From Peribacillus deserti (GTDB taxonomy: Bacteria; Bacillota; Bacilli; Bacillales; DSM-1321): a stretch of 64,000 nucleotides of DNA. The stretch is taken from positions 23,270 through 87,269 of the forward strand of contig NZ_PGUY01000047.1 of the NCBI RefSeq assembly GCF_002863585.1, read 5' to 3'. Below the pieces are notes generated by a model. It saw nothing but the letters and a program-made list of their open reading frames with translations. It had not been told where the DNA came from and did no database searches. Each line of letters starts with the position of its first letter. Position 1 is the first letter of the stretch. This document shows, piece after piece, positions 46,352 through 56,484 of this stretch. A program made the translations under genes and the position numbers.

Positions 46352-47587
46352 TTATACAGGAAGGAAGATGGTAAATACAGTTCCTTTTCTTTTTTCGCTC
46401 TCTACTTCGATTGTTCCTTTTAATTTATGAACTGTACTGTAAACCATCAGCATGCCAAGACCTGTTCCTTCTGTTTTAGTTGAATAATAGGGTCTGCCTA
46501 ATCGTGATATTTCTTCTTTGTCCATTCCGATGCCGGTATCTCTGATTTTGATTATTATGCTTTTATTTGCTTCGTACACATTAATAAACAGCATTCCGCC
46601 GTTCTCTTTCATCGCTTCTATTCCATTTTTGTATAAGTTGATCAGGCATTGCTGAAGTTGGTTTTTGTCATAATGTATATATAAAGAATTGTTGAAACTG
46701 TATTCTACTTCAACTTGATGCATATTTGCATAGGGAATAATAATGTTTTTCGTATATTCCATTTCTGCTTCAAGATTGGAAAAAATCATATTTTCTGATT
46801 GAGGTTTGGCAAATGCCAAAAAGTCACTAACAATTGTTTCAGCCCTTTTTAATTCCTGCAGGGAATATTCGATATATTTTTTTTCTTCCTGTGTTATCGT
46901 TACTGACTGATTTAACAGCTGTAAAAATCCGCTTGTTACTGTTAAAGGATTTCTTATTTCGTGTGAAACACTTGCTGATAATTCACTTATTAGGTTCAGC
47001 CTTTCTGAGTTCAAATACTTTTCTCGAGCTTTCATATTCGCGAGTATTTGTTCAATTAGCAGCATGATAATTGCCATTACAAGCAAATGAGTGGTTAAAC
47101 CATAAATAGCAAGAGTCCAGAATTCAATGTTTAATACTTGGTAATAAAAAGATAGGGATGAAAAGTAAAGCACCATAGTAGATAGGGAAATGAGCGAAGC
47201 GCATATAATTCTGCTGCGGGCGCCCAGTCTGTTAAACCATGGGCTTAATAAAGGTACTAACGAAAATATAACGGTTGAGAAAATGAATGAATGATATACG
47301 CCTTCTCCTCCAATAAAGAATCTATAAGTATTAAGCACTGCATATAATATAAGGGCCCTTTTGTATCCACCGTACAGTGCGATAATAATAAACGGAATGT
47401 ATCGGAGATCAATGATATATCCAATCTCCAATTTTATCGGAAATGCCATACACAAAAGCATAGTGACAGCGGATAGTATTATAAGAATATATGTGTTGAA
47501 TTTTTGAAGCCTATTTTCTAAGAAGATCAAGAAAATCAAAACAGGAAAAAGTAAAAAAAGGAAATTTAATAGTAATGTTTCAATCAA
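46352..47587 (-). CDS. Membrane sensor histidine kinase, KinB-like
   Basis: A 411-residue kinase. Residues about 1-190 hold six membrane helices of the LytS/KinB type (the segment GYIIDLRYIPFIIIALYGGYKRALI is characteristic). Then comes a HisKA domain with the phospho-His in SASVSHEIRNPLTVTSGFL and an ATPase domain with N box NLYKNGIEAM, G1 IRDTGIGMD and G2 GTGLGMLMV. KinB-type kinases feed the sporulation phosphorelay. No response regulator gene lies beside it, consistent with an orphan phosphorelay kinase. Confidence 0.85.
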   Translation of the reverse strand: MIETLLLNFLFLLFPVLIFLIFLENRLQKFNTYILIILSAVTMLLCMAFPIKLEIGYIIDLRYIPFIIIALYGGYKRALILYAVLNTYRFFIGGEGVYHSFIFSTVIFSLVPLLSPWFNRLGARSRIICASLISLSTMVLYFSSLSFYYQVLNIEFWTLAIYGLTTHLLVMAIIMLLIEQILANMKAREKYLNSERLNLISELSASVSHEIRNPLTVTSGFLQLLNQSVTITQEEKKYIEYSLQELKRAETIVSDFLAFAKPQSENMIFSNLEAEMEYTKNIIIPYANMHQVEVEYSFNNSLYIHYDKNQLQQCLINLYKNGIEAMKENGGMLFINVYEANKSIIIKIRDTGIGMDKEEISRLGRPYYSTKTEGTGLGMLMVYSTVHKLKGTIEVESEKRKGTVFTIFLPV

Positions 47588-47810
47588 GAGGAACTTCCTT
47601 TCAAAGTCTTTTTTTTTGAAGGCTGTATACTTTGGTACAACTCTAAATAGATACTACAATAATTGCTAGTTTTTGTGTAAGTAAATAGGAATTTATTTTA
47701 TTTGCGGAAAAAATGATCAGCGGGAAAATCAAAAACAGAAAATTTGTTCATTTTATCATGAATATCTGATATGATAAAAAGTATTAAATGATGAAAAAGG
47801 GGGGATTCCA

Positions 47811-48758
47811 TTGGAGTATGAAAAATTAAATAAAGTAATAGAAGCTGCAAAATTATATTACCTTCTTGATTATAATCAAAATGACATTGCTAAAAAACTT
47901 GGTGTTTCCAGACCTACTGTTTCCCGGCTGCTCCAAACTGCTAAAAGTGAAGGAATTGTCCAAATAAAAATTGTAGATACTGCCACAGATACTGAAAAAT
48001 TGTCGTTAGATCTTGAGCGGAAATTCAATTTGAAAAAAGCGGTAGTTGTTTCAGTCCCCAAATATGAAAACCCCATTATTAAAAATTATCTTGGTGAGGC
48101 CGCTGCAAATTTCCTCGACGAAATAGTTAAGGATGGAGATATTATAGGTGTAACCTGGGGGACTACTCTTTATCATGTAGGAATAGAACTAAAGCAAAAG
48201 CATGTAAAGGATGTTAAGGTTGTGCAATTGAAGGGGGCTGTAAGCCATTCAGAAACGAATACGTATGCTTCCGAAGTTTTATACTTATTTGGAAAGGCTT
48301 ACAACAGTTCTCCCATGAATCTTCCGCTCCCCGCAATTGTGGATCATGTAGTCGTGAAAAGAGCAATGGAAGCTGACCGGCATATAAGAAAGATACTTGA
48401 TTTAGGCAAAAATTCCAATATTGCTGTTTTTACAAATGGAACTATTAATCAGGAATCTCTATTGTTTCAGCTGGATTATTTTTCAGAAGAAGATCTTCAA
48501 ACTATTTTTGAGCATGCAGTTGGAGACATTTGTTCACGATTTTATGATGAAAAAGGTAACATTTGCAATGACAGCTTAAATGAGCGCACTCTCGGAATTG
48601 ATCTAGAAGAATTGAAAGAAAAGGAATATTCTATTCTGGTTGCCGGGGGAGCACAGAAAATTGACGGCATTTATGGAGCATTAAAGGGTGAGTTTGCCAA
48701 CGTCCTAGTGACGGACCAAATAACTGCGCAATTTCTGCTGGATAAATTAAACAGCTGA
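47811..48758 (+). CDS. deoR: Deoxyribonucleoside regulator DeoR (SorC family)
   Basis: A 315-residue transcription regulator. The N-terminal HTH is YLLDYNQNDIAKKLGVSRPTVSRLLQTAKSEGIV; the remainder is a SorC sugar-phosphate-binding domain (GDIIGVTWGTTLYHVG, SILVAGGAQKIDGIYGAL). B. subtilis DeoR represses deoC-nupC-pdp and responds to deoxyribose-5-phosphate. The start is TTG 47811 with AAGGGGGG upstream. It is followed by deoC. Confidence 0.92.
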   Translation: MEYEKLNKVIEAAKLYYLLDYNQNDIAKKLGVSRPTVSRLLQTAKSEGIVQIKIVDTATDTEKLSLDLERKFNLKKAVVVSVPKYENPIIKNYLGEAAANFLDEIVKDGDIIGVTWGTTLYHVGIELKQKHVKDVKVVQLKGAVSHSETNTYASEVLYLFGKAYNSSPMNLPLPAIVDHVVVKRAMEADRHIRKILDLGKNSNIAVFTNGTINQESLLFQLDYFSEEDLQTIFEHAVGDICSRFYDEKGNICNDSLNERTLGIDLEELKEKEYSILVAGGAQKIDGIYGALKGEFANVLVTDQITAQFLLDKLNS

Positions 48759-48763
48759 GAAAC

Positions 48764-48791
48764 AAGACCTTTCTATAGAGGGTCTTTTTTT
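48764..48791 (+). terminator. Terminator of deoR
   Basis: AAGACCT pairs with AGGGTCTT around a short loop with a T7 run, separating deoR from deoC. Confidence 0.8.
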
Positions 48792-48904
48792 GAGTAATGT
48801 TTAACTTTTGTTCAATTGTATATTTACATTTGTTCACTTCTGATATATAGTAATTCATGCAGAGCTGAAAGCGGTTTATTTGAAAGATCGAAAGGAAGAT
48901 TTAA

Positions 48905-49579
48905 ATGAATAATAATATAACTAGTTTAATAGATCATACTTTATTAAAAGCCAATGCTGCTGAGTCAGAAATTGTGACTTTGGCAGCAGAAGCTAAGAAA
49001 TACTCCTTTGCTTCGGTTTGCGTTAATCCAGTCTGGGTTAAGGAGGCTGCCGAGCTATTAAAAGATGCGCCTGAAGTAAAAGTTTGTACAGTGATCGGGT
49101 TTCCTCTCGGAGCATCTACTTCAGAAGTGAAAGCATTTGAAACGTCTAATGCCATTGAAAATGGAGCAGACGAAGTGGATATGGTTATTAATATCGGGGC
49201 TCTAAAGGATAAGAACTACGAGTTAGTAGAGCACGACATAAAAGCAGTGACGGACGCTGCGAAAAACAAGGCTTTAGTAAAGGTCATTATAGAAACAGCT
49301 CTTTTAACAGAAGAAGAAAAGATCAAAGCTTGTGAGCTTGCTGTAAAAGCAGGAGCGGATTTTGTGAAAACTTCAACTGGTTTTTCAACTGGAGGCGCCA
49401 CGGCTGAAGATATCGCCTTAATGAGAAAAACAGTTGGACCGGATATAGGTGTAAAAGCTTCCGGAGGAGTCAGAGGTCTTGAAGACGCGAAGAAAATGGT
49501 ACAGGCTGGGGCAACCAGAATTGGTGCCAGCTCAGGTGTTTCGATTGCTAAAGGCGAAATCAGCAGTTCAGATTATTAA
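48905..49579 (+). CDS. deoC: Deoxyribose-phosphate aldolase
   Basis: A 224-residue class I aldolase splitting deoxyribose-5-phosphate into acetaldehyde and glyceraldehyde-3-phosphate. The Schiff-base Lys is in [16 protein letters not shown]; the proton-relay Lys in [13 protein letters not shown] and Asp in [15 protein letters not shown]. It links nucleoside salvage to the glycolytic genes elsewhere in the window. RBS GGAAG. Confidence 0.96.
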   Translation: MNNNITSLIDHTLLKANAAESEIVTLAAEAKKYSFASVCVNPVWVKEAAELLKDAPEVKVCTVIGFPLGASTSEVKAFETSNAIENGADEVDMVINIGALKDKNYELVEHDIKAVTDAAKNKALVKVIIETALLTEEEKIKACELAVKAGADFVKTSTGFSTGGATAEDIALMRKTVGPDIGVKASGGVRGLEDAKKMVQAGATRIGASSGVSIAKGEISSSDY

Positions 49580-49597
49580 AAACTAGTAAAAAATAGA

Positions 49598-49641
49598 TGC
49601 CTATCCGGGAAGCTTTGGAGCTGTCGGTTAGGCAGTTTTTT
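49598..49641 (+). terminator. Terminator-like hairpin after deoC
   Basis: TGCCTATCC pairs with GGTTAGGCA, followed by GTTTTTTG. It sits between deoC and the broken cdd. Confidence 0.65.
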
Positions 49642-49657
49642 GCGAGGTTAAAGAAGT

Positions 49658-49920
<263 letters not shown>

Positions 49921-49946
49921 CAATACATCAACGTGGAGGGATCAGC

Positions 49947-51128
49947 ATGAAATATTTAGTGGCAATCTTAGGGCTGCTCGTGGTCTTTGGCTTAGCTTTT
50001 CTAGCAAGCAATAACCGTAAGCAGATCAAATATAAACCTATTATTATAATGGTCGTTATCCAATTGCTATTATCAGCATTATTATTAAATACGAAGTTTG
50101 GATTCGTTATCATAAACGGCATCGCATCTGTATTTGAAAAACTGCTGGCATATGCCGGCGAGGGTATCCAATTTGTCTTTGGGGGCATTGCCAATGATGG
50201 GCAAAGTCCATTTTTCTTAAATGTCCTTCTGCCGATCGTATTTATTTCTGTTTTAATCGGTATATTCCAGCACTTTGGCATTCTTCCATTCATCATGAAA
50301 TGGATCGGATTCCTGCTGAGCAAGATTAACGGAATGGGTAAATTGGAATCTTATAATGCAGTTGCGTCAGCCATTGTAGGGCAATCTGAAGTATTTATTA
50401 CTATAAAAAAACAATTGGGCAAGCTGCCGCCTAATCGTTTATATACACTAAGCGCCTCTGCAATGTCCACGGTTTCCATGTCCATTGTTGGTGCTTATAT
50501 GACTATGATAGAACCAAAGTATGTAGTAACTGCTATAGTGATTAACTTATTTGGCGGATTTATTATTGCGTCAATTATTAATCCCTATACAGTCAATGAT
50601 GATGAAGATATTTTAGAAGTAATTGAAGAAGAAAAACAATCTTTTTTTGAAATGCTTGGAGAATATATATTAGATGGTTTTAAGGTAGCCATTATTGTTG
50701 GAGCGATGCTGCTTGGATTTGTAGCATTAATGGCGGCAATCAATAACGTGTTTGATATGATGTTCGGCATTTCATTCCAACAGATTATTGGGTATGTATT
50801 CTCACCATTTGCTATCATCATGGGTGTACCTTTCGCTGAATCGGTTCAGGCAGGTGGAATTATGGCAACAAAGCTTGTCACAAACGAATTTGTCGCCATG
50901 ATGGACTTAGCAAAAACAGCCTCTCAATTCAGTGAACGGACATTAGGAATTGTCTCTGTATTCCTTGTATCTTTTGCGAACTTCTCGTCTATCGGAATCG
51001 TAGCAGGTGCCGTTAAAGGACTGAATGAAAAGCAGGGGAATGTGGTAGCTCGTTTCGGGCTAAAACTGCTTTACGGCGCTACTTTAGTAAGTGTGCTGTC
51101 AGCTGTCATCGTCAGCGTTATCCTATAA
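49947..51128 (+). CDS. nupC: Concentrative nucleoside transporter NupC
   Basis: A 393-residue CNT-family pyrimidine-nucleoside/H+ symporter. CNT motifs include [40 protein letters not shown] and [23 protein letters not shown]. About eight to ten membrane helices. Part of the deo cluster; B. subtilis has pdp next, which is absent here. Confidence 0.95.
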   Translation: MKYLVAILGLLVVFGLAFLASNNRKQIKYKPIIIMVVIQLLLSALLLNTKFGFVIINGIASVFEKLLAYAGEGIQFVFGGIANDGQSPFFLNVLLPIVFISVLIGIFQHFGILPFIMKWIGFLLSKINGMGKLESYNAVASAIVGQSEVFITIKKQLGKLPPNRLYTLSASAMSTVSMSIVGAYMTMIEPKYVVTAIVINLFGGFIIASIINPYTVNDDEDILEVIEEEKQSFFEMLGEYILDGFKVAIIVGAMLLGFVALMAAINNVFDMMFGISFQQIIGYVFSPFAIIMGVPFAESVQAGGIMATKLVTNEFVAMMDLAKTASQFSERTLGIVSVFLVSFANFSSIGIVAGAVKGLNEKQGNVVARFGLKLLYGATLVSVLSAVIVSVIL

Positions 51129-51134
51129 ACTTTC

Positions 51135-51172
51135 AAAAAAGCTTCCCTCCTTCATGGAGGGAGTGCTTTTTT
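51135..51172 (+). terminator. Terminator of nupC
   Basis: AAGCTTCCCTCC pairs with GGAGGGAGTGCTT around TTCAT, followed by a T-run. Confidence 0.9.
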
Positions 51173-51249
51173 ATTTTTCTTAGAAATTGTTTGTCAATTA
51201 AAGGAGAGAACAGGAAGAGCGGTAAGACGAATTTATCGGGAAAGTGGCT

Positions 51250-51381
51250 ATGCTCCAATCCTGGGTAACGCTGACTCTGCCGGCACTGTTCTCCCTTACA
51301 GGGATTTGGGAAGACCTATATAATATCTGGATCGTGGTTTTAGCCGCTTCAATCTTATACTTGCTGCGGGACTGCGCTTAA
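51250..51381 (+). CDS. Doubtful 43-codon hydrophobic ORF
   Basis: Encodes MLQSWVTLTLPALFSLTGIW...IWIVVLAASILYLLRDCA with one or two membrane segments. There is no close RBS, so it may be a remnant. Nothing else is seen in the 431-bp nupC-coat gene gap. Confidence 0.25.
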   Translation: MLQSWVTLTLPALFSLTGIWEDLYNIWIVVLAASILYLLRDCA

Positions 51382-51559
51382 AATATTCAACGCTGGGAAG
51401 GCAAGCTTAGACAGCGTCTCTTCTAAATGGGGTTGAGGTATGTATATTACTGCCAATTCTTGAAGAAAGTTCATAATGGGATATGGAGGTTCTTTTACAT
51501 CAATGAGCCGGGCAAAGGAAATATTACTCTTTGTAAGTGAAAATTTGAGGAGTGATTAG

Positions 51560-52360
51560 ATGCCATTCGGTGCACATGAAACGATGGAAGTACATGAATG
51601 TTTAATGGAAAAAGTAAATATGCTTAATCAATTTAATTTTTATATGAAGCATGCAAAAAATCCACAATTGACGAATATGATCATCCGTCATCAGCAGGAA
51701 GAAATTCGTTCATATAATGAGCTTGTTTCATATACTCACGATTACAATCGATTTACACCGATTTCTCCAAATACGAATATCAGAGGAATGGAACCGCAGC
51801 AGATCAATTATGGTCTTCAGAATCCGCCGTCATTTCAACCGGAGTCTTCATTAAACCAGCTTGGCGACAAAGAGGTTGCTATCGGTATGCTGCTGTGCCA
51901 CAAAAATGCTGCCAGGAATTCTATGTGGGGTGCATTGGAAATAGCCGATCCTACCCTTCGTAAAATTATGATAAACTGTTCAGTTAACTGTGCAAACCAG
52001 GCATACGAAGTGTTCTTGTTTATGAACGAAAATGGTATGTACCAAGTGCCAGAGCTAAATAATGAGACAGCAAAAACACTACTTCACAGCTATGTGCCAA
52101 CCGGTAAGGAATTAGAAAATACCTATTTTGGCCGCCAAGGACAAAATGCAGGTATGTCCGGACAGACAAAAAATGCACAGGGAAACTATACCTTCACAGG
52201 AAGCCAGCAGGGAATGGATTTTAACGTAAATTCTCCTCAAAGTACACTGTATGGAGGAAATCAAGAAGCAGGACGCCAGCAATATCCTCAGACAGGTACT
52301 CCGGGATATGGCGGAACTCAGGGAATATCACCCTACGGAAACCAAAATTACGGCAGATAA
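51560..52360 (+). CDS. CotF-like spore coat protein with Gln/Gly/Tyr-rich tail
   Basis: A 266-residue protein. Residues about 1-175 have two CotF-like helical units (HETMEVHECLMEKVNMLNQF and DKEVAIGMLLCHKNAARNSMW). From about residue 190 the chain is low-complexity, rich in Gly, Gln, Asn and Tyr, ending YGGTQGISPYGNQNYGR, as in adhesive or surface coat proteins. GAGGAG lies upstream of the ATG. Expected to be expressed in the mother cell. Confidence 0.82.
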   Translation: MPFGAHETMEVHECLMEKVNMLNQFNFYMKHAKNPQLTNMIIRHQQEEIRSYNELVSYTHDYNRFTPISPNTNIRGMEPQQINYGLQNPPSFQPESSLNQLGDKEVAIGMLLCHKNAARNSMWGALEIADPTLRKIMINCSVNCANQAYEVFLFMNENGMYQVPELNNETAKTLLHSYVPTGKELENTYFGRQGQNAGMSGQTKNAQGNYTFTGSQQGMDFNVNSPQSTLYGGNQEAGRQQYPQTGTPGYGGTQGISPYGNQNYGR

Positions 52361-52375
52361 TAGTCAGATCGGTAT

Positions 52376-52404
52376 CCACTCGGAGTATTCCGGGTGGTTT
52401 TTTT
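52376..52404 (+). terminator. Terminator of the coat protein gene
   Basis: CCACTCGGA pairs with TCCGGGTGG (one G-U) around GTAT, followed by TTTTTTT. Confidence 0.9.
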
Positions 52405-52439
52405 AATAGGCTCTTTTCGCAAAGTTTGTTGCTTTTTAA

Positions 52440-52610
52440 TGGCAGGTTGATTTCCGTTACAGGTGCTCGCTTTCCGCGGGGCGGGCGCTGAGCCTCCTCG
52501 GCGTATCGCCTGTGGGGTCTCACCTGTCCCGCTGCTCCCGCAGGAGTCTCGCACCTTCCACTGCAATCAACTGGTTCGATAAGGGAAAACATCTCGCAAA
52601 ACAATAATCC
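52440..52610 (+). repeat. GC-rich intergenic repeat with internal hairpins
   Basis: Landmarks: GGTTGATTTCCGTTACAGGT, GCCTCCTCGGCG, CCTGTGGGGTCTCACCTGTC, CCCGCAGGAGTCTCGCACC and CAATCAACTGG. Such blocks recur in inverted or direct orientation at 2150-2280, 52860-52995, 56005-56130 and, diverged, 63190-63330. No coding potential. Confidence 0.75.
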
Positions 52611-52647
52611 TTTAGAAAACAGCCTTTTAAATAAAGCTCATTTCTAA

Positions 52648-52995
52648 CGCACGATGCACAAGGATGTGCAAGCCAAGCGGGGCCACAGAAACGTGGCCGT
52701 TCGAGCGTGATAAGGGCGACTATGCTTCTGTCTTCGCTGTCGCTTGCCAGTCAGCAAGTCTTCTTTATCAGGTGTCAGCTTTTCTTTTAGTGTTTTCCCT
52801 CTACTTAAAAAAAGATCATCATTCAGCTTTTGGATGGACTTTTTCTTGAAGCGCACCGTCCTCCGCTTTTCGACCAGGTGAGACCCCGCCAGGCGTAGCC
52901 GAGGAGGCTTTAGGCGCCCGCCCCTAAGGTCCGCGAGCCTCCTCACGTTCCAATCAACTACCTGCTTCAATACCAACAAAGTTTGCGAAAGCATC
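52648..52995. repeat. Composite repeat, second copy of 1923-2280
   Basis: Begins with the ~125-bp structured element (CTAACGCACGATGCACAAGG ... TCTTCTTTATCAGG), then TTTTCTTTTAGTGTTTTCCC, AGATCATCATTCAGCTTTTG and the GC-rich block to GTTCCAATCAAC. Block order equals that at 1923-2280. Confidence 0.8.
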
Positions 52996-53079
52996 CATAT
53001 ACATTTAAAAAAAGAAATGGTATAGCAGTCTAAATAAGGGTAATTAAATAGTAATCATCACGGAAGGGAGAGAAGTATA

Positions 53080-53394
53080 ATGAATATTGTAATCAAACCA
53101 GCTGCTGCTGCAGAAATAAGCAAATATGATTTTCAGGAAGACGAAGGAATTAGGATAGAAGCTATTTACGTAGGGAGCTGTTCCATCTATGCAGAGCACA
53201 ACCTCAAAATTGATAAAAAGGGACCGGATGATGATCTCTATGAGATAGAGGGCATTCCCGTACTGATTTCAAAGGAGAGCGGGAAGCTCCTGCATGATCA
53301 AATTATTTTAGACTTTAATCCTAGTTTAGGTTATAAGCTGTCTTCTGCTGAAGAAGTATATAAATATAACTTGCAGCTTGTTAGAAGAAAATAA
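53080..53394 (+). CDS. HesB/YneR-like protein
   Basis: A 104-residue protein of the HesB-like fold (Fe-S biosynthesis-type), close in layout to B. subtilis YneR/YqkB: AAAEISKYDFQEDEGIRIEAIYVGSCSIYAEHNL then EIEGIPVLISKESGKLLHDQIILDF. It has a single Cys (GSCS) and lacks the C-terminal CGC of A-type Fe-S carriers, so cluster binding is doubtful. RBS GGAAGGGAG. A terminator follows. Confidence 0.75.
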   Translation: MNIVIKPAAAAEISKYDFQEDEGIRIEAIYVGSCSIYAEHNLKIDKKGPDDDLYEIEGIPVLISKESGKLLHDQIILDFNPSLGYKLSSAEEVYKYNLQLVRRK

Positions 53395-53401
53395 GCCACT
53401 G

Positions 53402-53432
53402 AGACTTGCGTAATAAATGCAGGTCTTTTTTT
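53402..53432 (+). terminator. Terminator of the HesB-like gene
   Basis: AGACTTGC pairs with GCAGGTCT around GTAATAAAT, followed by T-run. Confidence 0.85.
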
Positions 53433-53615
53433 ATAGCAAGAATATAGGGGTTCCATGACGAAAAAATTAATACATCTCTCTTTGAAAATTAAGGACTAAG
53501 TTGGAACGCAGTTTATTTTTAAAGGACTATCGCTAAGAAATAGAGAACTAAGATAAAGGCAGGGGGCATAATGGTTAATTGCCGTAAGCCGAAACATAAT
53601 GGAGAGGTGCAAAAA

Positions 53616-53945
53616 ATGAATCATACACAAGGAAAGCAAAATCTATTTCAGTTGGTTTCAGAGATAAGGGAATACAAAAATTTTATAGTGTCCGAAGTGA
53701 ATGACCATGTCTTAAGAGCGGCGGTCATTGATGGGGAATTCCACTGGCACCATCATGAGACAGATGAATTATTTATCGTACTTGAAGGAGAGCTTCATAT
53801 TGATTTTGATCACAAAGAGACAGTTTCTCTCAAACCGGGGGAGGTATATACAGTTCCCGCCGGAGTAAAGCACCGGACCAGATCTGATGGCAGGACCGTT
53901 AATTTATGCTTTGAAAAAAATGACACGGATATTAATGGTGTATGA
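53616..53945 (+). CDS. Small cupin protein
   Basis: A 109-residue single-domain cupin. Motif 1 is visible as GEFHWHHHETDELFIVLEGELHI (metal-binding His/Glu) and motif 2 as KPGEVYTVPAGVKHRT. Substrate unknown; many homologues sense or bind small metabolites. The start at ATG 53616 has GGAGAGGTG upstream; an in-frame ATG at 53571 is rejected. Confidence 0.8.
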   Translation: MNHTQGKQNLFQLVSEIREYKNFIVSEVNDHVLRAAVIDGEFHWHHHETDELFIVLEGELHIDFDHKETVSLKPGEVYTVPAGVKHRTRSDGRTVNLCFEKNDTDINGV

Positions 53946-54061
53946 TAAAACATTTAATAGGTATTGGAAAACTTTGTAACTTATTGGTTTCCTGTTCGTA
54001 TATAATGATGGGTGTGTGATTAGAGCATAGAAACAGAATGTTTTAGAAAGAGGTGGAACAT

Positions 54062-54994
54062 ATGTCGGTAAATGCATTAGAAGTCCGGTCCTTAACCAAG
54101 GTGATCGGCAAAAAAAGGATTGTTGATGATGTGAGCTTCAGCGTGCATAAAGGAGAAATCTTCGGTCTTCTAGGTCCGAATGGAGCCGGGAAAACGACCA
54201 TTATCCGTATGATTGTAAGTTTGATCAAGCGGACAAATGGAGCGGTTATTGTGAACGGCAATAATCTAGATGAGCAGTTTAAAGAAACGATGAGTGAGAT
54301 AGGTGCGATTGTTGAAAACCCGGAATTTTATAAATATATGAGCGGGTACAAAAATTTAAAGCATTACGCGAATATGGCAATCAAAGAGGTTTCAGATGAG
54401 CGGATTAAGGAAGTTGCCAGATTAGTGAAGCTAGAAGATGCTATCCACCAAAAGGTGAAGACATACTCACTTGGAATGCGGCAGAGGCTTGGTGTGGCCC
54501 AGGCATTGCTGCATAACCCTTCGCTGCTAATTTTGGATGAGCCTACAAATGGATTGGACCCGCAGGGAATCAGAGAATTCAGAGATTACTTGCATTCTCT
54601 TGCCCGTGAAGGTATTTCCGTTCTGGTATCCTCTCATTTATTATCTGAAATGCAGCTGATGTGCGACCGATTTGCAATCATTGAAAAAGGCAGGCTGATC
54701 CATATATCTTCCATGAAAGAAACGATGGAGGAGGATCAAGCAGCAGAAGTTGTGTTTGAAGTCAGTGACAGCAAAAAAGCGGCAGATGTGCTGAAGAATC
54801 AAGTGGCAGCTTCAAAAATTAAAGTGATTTCAGAAGAACAGTTTTCCGTCTATGTAGAAAGAACGGGTATCAGTACGATCAATAAGCTATTGATCTCTAA
54901 CGATATAGATGTATATGGGATTAGCAGGGTTACTGCTACATTGGAAGACCGCTTCTTAGAAATAACGAACAAAGAAGCAGTAAGGGAGGCGTAA
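54062..54994 (+). CDS. ABC transporter ATP-binding protein (BcrA/CcmA-like)
   Basis: A 310-residue ATPase. Walker A is LLGPNGAGKTTIIRM, the signature YSLGMRQRLGVAQAL, Walker B LLILDEPTNGLDPQG, and the H loop SSHLLSEM. The C-terminal ~80 residues form the extension seen in drug-efflux type ATPases. The start at ATG 54062 has AGAGGTGG. It is 4 bp from the permease gene; together they form an ABC-2 exporter of unknown substrate. Confidence 0.9.
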   Translation: MSVNALEVRSLTKVIGKKRIVDDVSFSVHKGEIFGLLGPNGAGKTTIIRMIVSLIKRTNGAVIVNGNNLDEQFKETMSEIGAIVENPEFYKYMSGYKNLKHYANMAIKEVSDERIKEVARLVKLEDAIHQKVKTYSLGMRQRLGVAQALLHNPSLLILDEPTNGLDPQGIREFRDYLHSLAREGISVLVSSHLLSEMQLMCDRFAIIEKGRLIHISSMKETMEEDQAAEVVFEVSDSKKAADVLKNQVAASKIKVISEEQFSVYVERTGISTINKLLISNDIDVYGISRVTATLEDRFLEITNKEAVREA

Positions 54995-54998
54995 GCAG

Positions 54999-55943
54999 GT
55001 GATTTCATTAATCCGTAATGAACTTATGAAAATGTTTCAAAAAAAATCCAGCTGGATTTATATGATTATCATAGTAATAGCAGTCATCGTGGGCGGTATC
55101 ATCTACAATAAAGTAACCGGCGAACCTCAGGAAAATTGGCAGTCTGGGGTTAAGGCAGAAATAGCCGGGCTCCAGCAGGATGCGAAGGCTGCCAAAGGAG
55201 AAGAAAAACAGTTTATTAATAATCAAATTGAACAGAACCAAAAATATCTGGATGAAAATGTGAACCCAAATGCAGTCAGCAACTGGCATTTCATGAATGA
55301 TGTTGTATATGGCATGACTACGCTGGTTACTCTGCTTGCAGTGATAGTATGCAGTGCAAGTGTATCTTCAGAATTTGCGGACGGGACCATCAAGCAGCTG
55401 TTAATCAGGCCGCATCAGAGATGGGCGATTCTTCTTTCTAAATATCTGTCATTGATCATCTATTCCTTGATTCTAGTAGCAACGCTCATCGCGGCAGGAT
55501 ATCTTGTTGGTTTAGTTACATTCGGCAGCGGAGACTTTACAGCGAAGATCTTTGATATGGCTATAGAAGGAAATAAGGAAGCTGAAGTCGGACCTCAGTT
55601 CTTCCTTAAGATTGCTTACTACCTTCCGAGTCTGCTGATTATAACGGCTATAGCCTTTATGCTCTCCACTTTATTTAAAAGTCAGGCACTGGCAGTTGGC
55701 ATCGGAATCTTTGTTCTGTTTCTTTCTTCATCACTTGGAGGATTAATTGTTGTTCTAGCAGATAAATATGAGTGGGCTAAATATCTAATTTTTCCACATC
55801 TCGATTTAACGGTTTATGCCTTGCAGGATAAGATATTAGGGGATATAACCCTGCCAATTTCCCTAACCATTCTGGCCGTCTACTATGCCATTTTTATGGC
55901 GCTGACTTTCGTGTTTTTCCAGAAACGGGATATTAGTATATAA
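54999..55943 (+). CDS. ABC-2 type permease
   Basis: A 314-residue membrane protein: a first helix (WIYMIIIVIAVIVGGIIY), an extracytoplasmic acidic/Gln-rich region (about 40-95), then five helices (MTTLVTLLAVIVCSASVSSEFADG..., LIIYSLILVATLIAAGYLVGL, LLIITAIAFMLSTLF, AVGIGIFVLFLSSSLGGLIVVL, ISLTILAVYYAIFMALTFVFF). SSEFADGTIKQLLIRPHQR is typical of ABC2 permeases. GTG start with GGAGG upstream. Confidence 0.88.
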   Translation: MISLIRNELMKMFQKKSSWIYMIIIVIAVIVGGIIYNKVTGEPQENWQSGVKAEIAGLQQDAKAAKGEEKQFINNQIEQNQKYLDENVNPNAVSNWHFMNDVVYGMTTLVTLLAVIVCSASVSSEFADGTIKQLLIRPHQRWAILLSKYLSLIIYSLILVATLIAAGYLVGLVTFGSGDFTAKIFDMAIEGNKEAEVGPQFFLKIAYYLPSLLIITAIAFMLSTLFKSQALAVGIGIFVLFLSSSLGGLIVVLADKYEWAKYLIFPHLDLTVYALQDKILGDITLPISLTILAVYYAIFMALTFVFFQKRDISI

Positions 55944-55948
55944 AAATG

Positions 55949-55975
55949 GGGAGCTGCGAAGGCAGCTCCTTTTTA
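55949..55975 (+). terminator. Terminator of the ABC transporter operon
   Basis: GGAGCTGC pairs with GCAGCTCC around GAAG, followed by TTTTT. Confidence 0.92.
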
Positions 55976-56004
55976 CGTTTCTCCTAATCAGGTATATTAA
56001 CATA

Positions 56005-56420
56005 AGGCTGTTTTCGCAAACTTTGTTGTTATTGAACAAGGGGGTTGATTTCCACTACAGGATGCTCGCGGACCTTAGGGGCGGGCGCCCGTGCCTCCTC
56101 GGCTCCGCATGTGGGGTCTCACCTGTCCCGCTGCTCCCGCACAGAAAAGCGGAAAGCGGTGCCTGCCCAACATATAAATATTAAACGCTCAGTGATAATC
56201 CCAATTGATATAAAATTCTAAACAATTTGGCAGGCAGAGACCCGACAAGCATAAGACAAGCCGGCTGTGGGGAGTGCTTTTCTCCCCATAGACGGATTGG
56301 CTTATGACTCGAGGGTCTCAGCTTGTAGCTGGATCAAGGAGTCTCGCACCTTACGTTCCAATCAACCTGTTTAACAATAGTGTAAGTTCACGAAACTTAT
56401 TAAAAAACAACAATCTTTTA
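56005..56420. repeat. Composite intergenic repeat (GC-rich block plus long repeat)
   Basis: The first part (GGGGGTTGATTTCCACTACAGG ... GTGGGGTCTCACCTGTCCCG) is the GC-rich repeat. From about 56150 it continues as the uninterrupted inverted counterpart of 1480-1835, including GGCAGGCAGAGACCCGACAA and GGGGAGTGCTTTTCTCCCC. It contains no gene. Confidence 0.75.
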
Positions 56421-56484
56421 GAAAAGAGCCTAACATAAAGAAAATATTTGGCGTTCTTACGCGCTGGTTTTATTGCAGTATCGG

